Below, piece after piece: positions 10,248 through 19,900 of a stretch of DNA of 64,000 nucleotides. Under the pieces are notes generated by a model. It made no database searches. It was given only the letters and a program-made list of their open reading frames with translations, and was not told the origin of the DNA. The translations under genes were made by a program, and so were the position numbers. Source of the stretch: Incurvaria masculella (lineage: Eukaryota; Arthropoda; Insecta; Lepidoptera; Incurvariidae); the NCBI GenBank assembly GCA_946894095.1, contig OX335659.1, positions 9,927,501 through 9,991,500 on the forward strand, read 5' to 3'. How positions within the stretch are numbered: position 1 is the first letter of the stretch; every line of letters begins with the position of its first letter.

Positions 10248-13086
10248 CTGACGGTGACGTGTCGCTCGTGTGTCGGCGCGGCGAGCTCCCGGCACAGGCG
10301 CGGCACTAGGCCCGGCTCCGCCATCGTGCCCAGCATGCTGTGCGTCTTGCCGGTGGCGCTCTGTCCGTACGCCAGCACGCATGCCGACCGTCCGCCCAGC
10401 ACCGTCTCCAGCACTTCGCGACCGACGGTCGAGTACACCTGGATATTGTTTTAATAACGTCAAAAGCTATCTAAATCCATGTTTGTTATTAATCCATAGC
10501 ATAACACAATTTAATAAATCTGAATAGTTTGTTCCTTTTTTGCTCGAACGCACTGATCTCTGGAAGTTACAGTTGGATTTAAAAAAATATTTTTTTATAA
10601 AAAAGTAGTACGATTCTTGAGGCTACCGAAGGTTGTATGATCCTTATTTATTAGAGTCGCAGCGTGCTGAGGAGGAGGAGAGAACCACAGAAACCGAGAT
10701 CAAAGTCAGAAAGAACCACAAAAGAACTCAAAGCGAAAACGAAACGGTGGCTACGACGTCGTGGCGGGCAATGCCTTTATATATTTATATTTTTAGGTAG
10801 GTACTTTTTGAATGGCTCTTGGCTCAGGGGCCAGTGAACCTCTATTAGGTCTTAGGGCAACCCGCCCGGGTTGGCACCCCATCGCGTTGGATGAAAATAT
10901 GGTCAAAACAGCGATGTAAAATTGTCCGTATTTCCCATACAGTTAATTGTAGCCGTGCTCATAAAGGGAAGCTGCTGGCATGGCACCTAATTCCTTCGGG
11001 AAATGGTATGTCGTGAAGGGCATGATGGTCGGTGTGGTATTAGGCATCCAGCCACTTAAAAAAACACGCATAGCCACGTACTTTCTCCTGCGACGCGTAG
11101 CCGGGGTGGTCGGGTGGGCAGGAGCTGTCGAGGCAGTAGTCGGCGTGGTAGCGGCGCACGCGCGTCCGACTGTCGCCGGCGCCTGAACTCGCCACCTACG
11201 CAAAACATTCGCTGATAAGAGGTTGTGTGAAAATCATAACTGCTAGGAGTAAAAAACACTTACTTTGAATTGAAGCATGCATTACTTTCAATAAGGAAAA
11301 TGAATCATACAACATTCAATAGTAATCTGTCAACGACTGTAAACTAGTTTGTAAGTATAAAAACGTAAAAAACGACGTAATGATGAAGCGAAGTTTCTTG
11401 TTGGTTTTTCTTCGCCAGAAGTAATCGAGCCGGCAGAAAAAGAAAAAGCAGTGACTTCCTGCAGGGTTATGCAGATATCATAAAAAGACATTTTATCTGT
11501 TTATATTCTCTTGTTAGGTTATTAATTCCACATGGCTATATATAATAATAATATAATAATTGTTATAATTAGATAATGTGCTCCTTTTGATAGGAATTTG
11601 TGCAAAACTAAATTAGCATTTTCATGTGTGTGATCGGAATTCCTGTTTATTAGCTCGACTAAAATATTCTTAAATTGACTTCAGCATGCTCAAATTAGGT
11701 GAGTATGTAAATGCGGGTTTATGAAGCATTGTATATGGAGCATTTTGAGCGCTGATAAATTGACCTCAGCATGCTCAAATTAGGTAGGTAAGTATATTTA
11801 AATGCGGGTTTATGGAGAATTGTGTGTGGAGAATTTTGAAGGTTGATAGATTGTCGTCAGCATGCTCAAATTAGGGAAGTATGTTTAAATGCGGTTTTAT
11901 GGAGCATTGTATATGGAGCGTTTTGCGGGCTTATAGATTGACGTCAACATGCTAAAATTAGGTAAGTATGTAAATGCGGGTTTATAGAGCATTGTTAATA
12001 GTGGAATATGTCTAGAAGTGTCTATGATGGTATACATTTGAGGTGAAAACAAAGATAAATATCTCTGAATTTCCAAATAGTTTTACTGATATTTCAACAT
12101 AAGTTATAAGCACACCTTTAAGTTGGTGATGGAGAGTGTGTGTTCGTCCTCAACTCGGACCACTGGCTCGCGTGCTGCATCCGACTTTAGCTCCCTGGAA
12201 CATGGTGATGTTTTCGGTTAAATATAATTTTAAATTATGAATAAATAAATAAAAAAACTGCCACACAACAGTTATAATTCACACATGTATGGTAAAATAT
12301 TTCTCATTAGTATTAATGTATTACGGATAGTATCTATAAATGAGTCCAGACAGTTAATATTAAACAGTCATTTCAACCAATTGAACAGTACCGCTTGGTG
12401 AAAATAACACGTTTGAGAGATCAGATCATTTTTAAACGGTTATCTAACTGATTGAACAATGCGGCTGACTACAAATCAGGCGTGAACCTGCCCATTTTCA
12501 AGAAGTACAGTAATTTTAATAGATTGGATAGCAGCTTTTCACTAAGACGTAAATTAAGAATGGAAAAAATACTAAAGCTAGAGACAGTTTTCACACAGTT
12601 AGAGAAACAGTAGGTAGGTACGATTAACATTTAATGTTTAAGGGTAACTATTGTTACTCAGTTAGAGTAATCAATGTACTTATTTAGTTTTTGGAGGAAA
12701 GACAGATAAGGATAATATAACAAAACTGTTGGTAGACAAATACTAGAGAACTAACCTGCATCCTAACCTATTCCTCGCTAATTCATTTATAAAATAATTA
12801 TTCCTAGACATACCATCTCTAGATGTAGAGTTTGAAAAAATCATACCTATTGGTTTGGTACACCTGATATTAATAAAACCGCTTGATCTTCTCTATATTT
12901 TTACTTTTGAGAAATTATGGTCAATAGTGTCATTCTATTACAGTTACTTGAAAAATATTTTACTTCAATACAATAATGAACCAGACACCGTAATTATTTT
13001 ATTGTTTCTATTTTACCCGTATTTGAAATTTGATCTTACCTTTCCGTAAAAGGCCGCACTCTAATTGCCAGCTTTACTTTTGACAT
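10248..13086 (-). CDS. Kinesin-like motor protein, N-terminal exons (partial)
   Basis: Four coding exons on the minus strand join in phase: 13086-13040 (starts MSKVKLAIRVRPFTE), 12194-12116 (ends TLSITNLK), 11195-11082 (contains RRYHADYC and ends ASQEK), and 10438-10248 (VYSTVGREVLETV ... GLVPRLCREL). They encode 143 residues plus two bases. Kinesin hallmarks appear in order: the RVRP strand, the ASQExVY segment, and the P-loop AYGQSATGKTHSM (consensus GQTGSGKT). Every junction has AG/GT signals and matching phase. The order resembles kinesin-3/KIF16B or KIF14 types, but I would not name the subfamily. The rest of the motor should follow to the left; no later exon was recognised in 1-10,247, so the gene either has a very long intron or is truncated. 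A MITE sits 10 bp upstream of the ATG. Confidence 0.8.
10850..11062 (+). mobile_element. tRNA-derived SINE, 3' part, in kinesin intron 3
   Basis: It carries the family signature seen throughout the window: 'cccgcccgggttgg', 'atcgcgttggatgaa', 'gctcataaagggaag', 'ttccttcggga', 'catcca' and an A-rich end. It stops only about 20 bp from the donor of the kinesin exon at 11,082, in opposite orientation to the gene. Confidence 0.75.
11675..11995 (+). repeat. Minisatellite, four ~88-bp units
   Basis: Four tandem units begin at 11,675, 11,758, 11,850 and 11,937. Each contains a variant of 'cagcatgctcaaattagg', then 'aatgcgggtttat' and 'gagcattg'. Spacing varies from 83 to 92 bp and units differ by several bases, so the array is not new. 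It lies in kinesin intron 2. Confidence 0.85.
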
Positions 13087-13099
13087 TTTAGAAACTTAA

Positions 13100-13461
13100 G
13101 GCTGTTCCGACCCATACAAAGTGGTTTGCACACATAACGCAAAAAGTATTGCACTTTAAGCCACGAATTAATAATAAAAGTTTAATATAGTCATATTACT
13201 TGTAGCGGAAACAATTTCACAATTTCAGGATTATTGGTGTTGTTACAATTTATTTAAATACGATTTTTATTTAACAGCGCCATCTAACGGTGTAAAACTT
13301 CTAATCGGCAATTACAACGAAACCATTAAACCTGAAATTGTGAATATGTTTTCGCTGCAACTACTATGTCTATATTTAATATTTTTGACGAATTCGTGCC
13401 TTAAAGTGCAATACTTTTTGCATTCTGTGTAAAAAAAAACATTGTATGGGTCGGAACATCC
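13100..13461. mobile_element. TTAA-flanked MITE with very long TIRs
   Basis: The element is bounded by TTAA at 13,096-13,099 and 13,462-13,465. The ends are inverted repeats, GGCTGTTCCGACCCATACAA against GGATGTTCCGACCCATACAA on the other strand. Similarity continues about 150 bp inward ('caaaaagtattgcacttta' in both arms), so most of the 362 bp could fold into one hairpin. TTAA duplication is the piggyBac-type signature. It lies 10 bp upstream of the kinesin start codon. Confidence 0.8.
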
Positions 13462-13465
13462 TTAA

Positions 13466-13934
13466 GTGATTAAATTCACAACGAATCTCAACATTAATCC
13501 TTGAAACACATCACATATTACGTTTCACTTCTTTCACTACATTACCCACAATCTAAGCTATTTTTTCGTACTGATTTTTATGAAATGCCGATAAAATGTA
13601 CGAGATTTATTCACTATACGATAATAAGATGCGTCAAACTCCACGCTCCAAGCTTCGAGTTGCAGCTAGTTTGACCCGAATGCTTGACTATTTTGGACGA
13701 ATCGGTCTATTTTGGTATTCCGAACCCATGGGAGAGTTCGCTGCTTTAGATATATTCATTTTCGTATTATGGATAGATTCTAAACAAAATTTATTTGTAT
13801 GTCTTAAATTGATTTTTTATTTATAAATAAGTAAGATCTCAGTTAAAAGAACACAACATAAATCGTGTTGAATGTTTCAATGTGAAATTGAATGTTTCAT
13901 TAAAACATTTTTACGACTTTATGGAATTAAAAAT
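13466..13934. other. No gene seen
   Basis: AT-rich sequence without recognised repeat or coding motif. An open frame at 13,596-13,826 has no family resemblance and no splice context. Confidence 0.5.
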
Positions 13935-14300
13935 GATGATAGCCCAGTGGTGCGACGCCATACGATTCCATAAGCTGGGTGAAGCATCTCTGAGCGCGGT
14001 TGGGTTCTGAATGGGTGACCATTTTCAACCGTTAAGGCTGGCCGTGGTTCGCAGTCCACGTAAAACTGTAGGTCGCCTTCCTTACTTACTAGGTTAATCC
14101 CGCCCGCGTTGTTACCATCGCATTGAATGAATTGTGGTCGAAGCGGCAATGAAAATTGACCGTGTTTTCCATCCAGTCCAATGTAGCCGAACGATATAAG
14201 GAAGGTCCTGTCATAGCATTCAGTTCCCATGTGGTGTGTGAGGCTCATATCTGACGGTCAGTTAGATATTAGCCATCCATGTCGTTACATAAAAAAAAAC
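13935..14300 (+). mobile_element. tRNA-derived SINE, near full length
   Basis: The head 'gatagcccagtggtgcgac' resembles an A box, and a degenerate B box 'gggttctgaatggg' follows. The body carries 'gtaaaactgtaggt', 'accatcgcattgaatga' and 'cgtgttttccatccagt'. The end is 'agccatccatgtc' plus an A9 tail. It shares its head subfamily with the minus-strand copy at 53,589-53,950. Confidence 0.8.
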
Positions 14301-14799
14301 CGAAACCTACTGTTCTCTGCCTACTGAACACTAGTCCAACCACTGATCAGAGAGCCCAACACATTGCTTTCCGAAAAAAAATGGTGGTAATGCTAGGACC
14401 ATGGCAGCGGTCTAACTATGGGCAGGATTACTTACTTAATCTGGGGGCAGGGCCTTTCGTGATACATCGAACTGGATCGAAAACGGGAATAAGTTTCATC
14501 GCAGGTTCTTTTGGGCACGCAGCCTTTAGTAATCGAATATATTATTTAATACTAAAACATAATAATAGTAAATTAACGAAATACTTTCTTTGCAACACAA
14601 ATTTTTGGTCATATTTTTTAGACTTCCGAGTTAGTAAGAAACCCTTAAAAGTTCGTTGTGTCCTTACGTCTGCCAAACACAGCCTTGTAATTCGCCATAT
14701 TTTTAAATAGTGCGTTGAATTTCGTAATCAGCATCAGAAATCCTGACACTCGAAAACAGCTTTTATAGAGATTTTAAAAGCGATTTTCTTGACGAAAAG
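14301..14799. other. No convincing gene
   Basis: A 143-codon open frame begins inside the SINE tail and runs to 14,710. It has low-complexity start residues and no domain. The stretch 14,735-14,790 contains 'aaaacagcttttatag', shared with a hairpin MITE family (28,526 and 26,171). Confidence 0.45.
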
Positions 14800-15110
14800 A
14801 TAAAAAACTTACGGAAACAACTTCGTGTCTCGGCACAAAACACTCATATGGTTTTATTGACCGGCTGTGCCTAGATTTCCCCATATAAAAATTCGAATTT
14901 TTGCAATAAAAAATATGCGGTCAACTATCTAAAAACATAGCTTTTATGCAATGGAACTAATTGTTCAACGTCTGTTTGGATCGAATTATATTCGTTGGAG
15001 TTATCATGAAAGTTGAAATTTTTAAAAATTCAAATCATTAAAAAATATTATCGATTTTTTCGATACACCAAAAAAAAGTCACTGGAGCTCCGGTTGCAAG
15101 GCCTAGCGAT
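14800..15110 (+). repeat. Unclassified dispersed repeat, copy 2
   Basis: Related to 4310-4890: 'aacttacggaaacaact' and 'atatgcggtcaactat' near the start, and 'tcactggagctccggttgca' at the end. It is shorter than copy 1 because a central stretch is missing. Confidence 0.65.
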
Positions 15111-15328
15111 ACAGCGGAAAACGCAGTGAGGTGACAGGATTATTACTATTTATACTTATTACAATACTGTTCGAAAATAGGTCAAAAAGAGTAATCGATC
15201 AACAAGAAACAAGAAACATATTATACGGTATAGATATTTCATTTGGAAAAAAATCTGCGTAAATCAGTTATCAGCTCTTCAAGAGCTGGGAAAGTTTTGT
15301 TCTCATATAACGGTTCTGTTATTATCTA

Positions 15329-16283
15329 TCTATACTAATAATAAATCTGTAAGGGGTGTTCATGGAGTAAGTTGCTTTGTTTTCCAAGATACTTCGTTTG
15401 TAGAAAATCAGTTCTGTATGTATGTATGTATGTATGTTCCTCCATAACTCTTAAACCGATCATCTGAATTCGATGAAACTTACTACACGTATATGTTAAT
15501 ACACGGGACACAGGATAGGCTATATATAATTCAGTTCCGCTTATGTTAAGATGTAGCTGTCATACAAACCGAAATGCCCCGAGGCGGCGCGGCTTGGGGG
15601 GTAATCACTATCTGTCTTTATTTCTTCGTTTACTTCTTCTAAGCCACGCAACGGACTTTTTGATATAGTTTTCATTAATATAAGGAGCGATTAACGAGCA
15701 AGGATTGCATATATGTAATTTTTAAATATTTAATACAAACCTTAAGAGAAAAATGAAAACTATGTACTTGAAAATTGTGGTGTTAAAAAGGCCTACAGAA
15801 AGTTTCACGATATCATGGAGAGTGATAACTTCGAACCACTCGCCCGATTTGTTTGCGTATTTTATCAACGTATAGCAACTCTGGGCGCAGTCAGATTCCG
15901 GATAGGTTACCGTTTTCGATGTTGAAGGTGGCTGTGGTTCGTAATCCTCATAAAACTTTGTAAAAGTAAGGAAGGTGGTAGAGTTAATCGCGCCTTTGTT
16001 GGTTTTGTATCAATTTCTATGTAGCAGTGCCAGTGCAGTAAGGGTCTGGCGGCACATGCTTTTAAAATTCGCTCCCAAATGTTTACGAAGCTCTAAATGG
16101 GAATATATCGATGTTTATCATTAAATCATGCCATATCGGTTCAAAAGATTTTGATTAAATTTGGTAGATGGATACATAGTCCTGGACCAGCCTTTTGGTG
16201 GGTTACTTTTTATCCAGGAAATAATTCCATAAAAATCAATCCAACACGACATTGACCCGAGCGGAGTCGGGTACCGCAGCTAG
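15329..16283 (+). mobile_element. Non-autonomous Helitron
   Basis: The 5' end is TCTATACTAATAATAAAT preceded by A. The 3' end is GCAGCTAG followed by T, i.e. the A^T insertion, 5'-TC and CTAG-3' pattern of Helitrons. A short stem-loop, CCCGA-GCGGAG-TCGGG, sits about 10 bp before the 3' end as the family requires. There is no Rep/helicase coding. An internal (TATG)n run lies near 15,420, and a decayed SINE-like fragment lies at 15,893-16,012. The element is about 635 bp upstream of the first P450 start codon. Confidence 0.75.
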
Positions 16284-16411
16284 TCAATAATAAACCACAT
16301 CTGTTTAAAATAATCAAGTGTTCAAGCAAACTCGACATTCCGTCAAAGGCGACTATGCTCTTCAAACACTCCATGGTTCTATAAAATCAAGACTCGATTC
16401 GATTAGCTTCG

Positions 16412-16720
16412 TTTTTAGGGTTCCGTACCCAAAGGGTGAAAACGAAACCCTATTACTAAGCCTCCACTGTCCGTCCGTCCGTCCGTCCGTCCGTCCGTCC
16501 GTCTGTCACAGGGCTGTATCTCAGTAACCGTAACAGGTAGACAGCTGAAATTTTCACAGAATGTGTATTTATTTTGCCGCTATAACAACAAATAGGTAAG
16601 ATTAAAACATAATTAAAATTAAAGGGGGCTCCCATACAAAAAACGTGATTTTTTTGTTTTATTTTTTACGATGGTACGGAACCCTTCGTGTGCGAGTCCG
16701 ACTCGCACTTGGCCGGTTTT
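16412..16720 (+). repeat. GGTTCCG/(GTCC)n repeat in the upstream region of P450 gene 1
   Basis: A full copy with the same ends as the 6787 copy and a clean (GTCC)n run. It ends 198 bp before the P450 ATG. The sequence just left of it (16,318-16,411) resembles 29,835-29,926 upstream of P450 gene 2, so this copy appears to have inserted into duplicated 5' flank. Confidence 0.8.
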
Positions 16721-16789
16721 ATCGTGTATGTCTGATACGATCATTTCAAATCGGTCAACTATTGAATCATATTTTCAATTAAATCAACA

Positions 16790-16917
16790 GTGCGATTGTA
16801 AAGATAAAACTTTGCATAAAAACGTTTGTTGGGTCTAAATATTGACAAAACACTTTATTTATGGGCTGAGGTCGCATAATAGAGGAACTTTGCTCAATTT
16901 TAATTTGCTCAATAATT
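16790..16917 (+). promoter_or_regulatory. Conserved 5' flank of P450 gene 1
   Basis: Two short blocks are shared with gene 2 at similar distances from the ATG. GCGATTGTRAAGATAA is at 16,792 here and 30,649 there; ATTGACAAAACAC is at 16,841 here and 30,708 there. The first block contains a GATA-type AGATAA. Conservation amid diverged sequence suggests proximal promoter or 5' UTR. The transcription start is not determined. Confidence 0.5.
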
Positions 16918-19900
16918 ATGATCATTATGATGAATGTACTTTATTCGCTCATCGTGAGCTGTAGTATAGCGTGCTTCGTCCTATATTTATGGTTCAAGAT
17001 GAAGTACACATACTGGAAGAACCGAGGTATTACCGGGCCCCCTCCAACCTTCCCGTGCGGGAACGCGGGGAAAGTGTTCAGGCGGGAGCAGCTCATGTCC
17101 TGCTACTTCGAAGATATTTACAAGGCGTACCCCGACGAGCCCTACGTCGGCATATACGTCCTCTACAACCCCATTCTGGTCGTCAGACACCCGGCTCTCA
17201 TCAACAGGATCCTGGCCCAGGACTCCCACCATTTCGACAGTCGAGGCCTCCCGTTCGACTTGGACAACACCCTGTCGACGCATCTGTTCGCCGCGAGCGG
17301 CGCTCAGTGGAAGATGCTCAGAACGAAGCTGTCGCCGACGTTCACGTCCGGGAAGATGAAGATGATGTTCAGGACGATGGCGGACGTGGCGGACGTGCTG
17401 CAGCGGCACGCGGGAGTCGCGGCGGCGCTGCAGGAGGACGTCGACGTCAAGGATATGCTGGTTCGCTACACGACGGACGTGATCGGGAGCTGCGCGTTTG
17501 GCGTCGAGTGCAACAGCTTCGCGGACGACATGACCGACTTTAGGAAATATGGCAACAGGATCGTGCAGTCAACATTTCTTGAGTAAGCATATAAACAAAT
17601 GTATGTAATCCATAGCCGCATAGAATGAAGCCTAGGGATAGCGATCCAGAATTTAAAAATATATTTCCGAGTATTAGGTTCATAGCTAACTCCTAGTAAG
17701 TAGTATTGTATATTTCCTATTTCTGCTTGAAGGTGTGGAAAAGCCCATCTATATCGAATAGCCTCTTTCAGTGGAAGATTGCCCAAATGGTGATACAATT
17801 GGATTGAAGATCCTGGTTGGATACCTACTAGTTCCTGCAGGTTCTTGTTACTTAATATGATACAAGTATGTAGGGCAAACAAATAACAATATTCTGTTTC
17901 TAACTTAGTGATTTGTGAATGCAAGCAATCAATTGATATTGAACATCAATAAACAGGTCCATCACGATAGCCGTGCACCTATTCGCACCGGAGCTTCGCG
18001 GTCTCGTGAGGCTGCCCGTAATGAACAAATCGGACGTGCGAGACTTCATGGAGGATGTGTTCAACAAGACCACCGGCTACAGGGAGCGCAACGGTGTGCA
18101 GCGGAACGACTTCCTGCAGCTGCTAATTCAACTCAAGAACAACAAGCTCACTGACGACGATGGTACGTTCAATATTGTCTAGTTATGTTCTTTTGCGAAT
18201 TCATGCCCTAAATATGAGTATATGGCGATGAGCCCTAAATATGAGTATATGGCGATGAGCTACAAACATAGTGATTGCATGCAAAACCAAGTTTTATAAA
18301 AAAAGGTGGGATAATTTTAGAGATATTGATATTCGAAAATTGTTAACTTGTTCACTGAAAAATTTAGACCACATCCATTGGATTCACAAACTTCCAATTT
18401 AGCCAAGAATTGAGAAAACAGGATGACTAAGGAGCTCGAGAGACGAATTCAACTGGGTTGGGCTGCCTTCGGAAAGCTTAAATTCGCTCTGAGGTCTGAC
18501 CTTCTGCAAAATTTAAAGACCCGACTATATGATCAGTGAGTCCTTCCGGTTATTACGTACGTTTGTGAAACGTGGACTCTGACGGTCACCGTTGTCCAAA
18601 GTTGCCCAGCTAGCAATGGAGCGAGCCATGCTGGGAATATCGCTACGGGATATGGTGCGCAATGAGGCAATCTGCCCAATGTGCCAAAGTAGTCGATATT
18701 GGACACCGGGTGGCTAAGCTCAAGTGGCAGTGGGCTGGTCACCTCAGTCGAAGAGACGACGACCGTTGGAGTAACCGTGTACTACACTGGGGACCGTGGA
18801 CAGGAAAACGGAGTGCGGGAAGACCACTCGCCAGGTGAGACGACGACATCAAGTGCGTCGGCGGAAAGCAGTGGTTCCGTACCGCTCAGGCCGAGAGGAC
18901 TGGAGGAAAATTGGAGAGGAAGAAGGAAGAAAATTATTTCCAGCAGTGAAAGCAATCACGCTGACTGACTGATACAATAAAATGCAAAGACTTAATCCAT
19001 TTTAAAGACGTCAAAATGATTATTCTAAGAACATGTTCCCAAAGTGTTCAGGTGATTGTGTGACTATTTGAATAAAAGCCTAGAGAGGCAACAGGGGCGT
19101 CGCCAAGGGAAAATGAGAAGAATCCCCAGGGCTTCATGTACCTACAATTCATACTATTCCGGTCCTTGCCCCTTGCACCTTGCCCCACCTGGGCCAGTCT
19201 GGGCCCATCGGTTGACGAGGCCCCACCTATTGACGAATGGGCAGAGGAAGAAGGTGTGACAGCACTATTACTTATTCTGTGGTGATAGAGTCAGTGGAGG
19301 GATTTCCGCTAGAGAAACGATGTAGAACCCATGTTCCAAAGATGGAGCCACTTTCTGGGTGGCTTCCTTTAAGTACTTGGTCCGCCACTGTTTAATACAA
19401 TGAATTATATGTATCTCGTAGTTTGCAACCAAAATATTGTTTTCGATATATATTTTTCATAAATTCGTATCCCTCCCTTCACTTTGGGCGACATGATTGG
19501 TTGTAGTTTGAGTACCAAAAGTAGCAATAAATAAAAGGTCATGATTCTGCAATCTAACTTACGATGATAGTTAGTTGACTAAACAGAATGTAAGTAAAGA
19601 AAAACAAGTCATTACGAATGTACTTAAATGTCAAGACGTACATATAATTGTGTTCATATTTAATGAAGAAACTGGGAAGTGGTAGATAAACAGGACGTAA
19701 AGTTAGGTTAACAACAACTAAAAGAAGATGAGACATTGAAAGTCTGCCCCTTCGTCCACCTCTTTCTGAATCGGAAGCCATGTAAAAATCTCCTTCCCCT
19801 ACTAAGATAGCCGGAGTTGGTACAATCGCGTTGGAAGCGGCTATGAAAAATTATCCCTGTTTTCCAACCAGTTCAAAGTTTCCGAGCTCTTTCTTGGCAT

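Noticed and set aside
14279..14710. 143-codon open frame as a gene
   Set aside because: It starts inside the A-rich tail of a SINE, shows no domain, and has no splice or promoter context.
16971..17543. 190-codon frame and opposite-strand frames over P450 exon 1
   Set aside because: They are shadows of the GC-rich P450 coding frame, which explains the sequence fully.
18699..18968. Open frame as a small gene
   Set aside because: It reads through the RTE LINE 3' end in a mixed frame; the same stretch recurs at 63,095.
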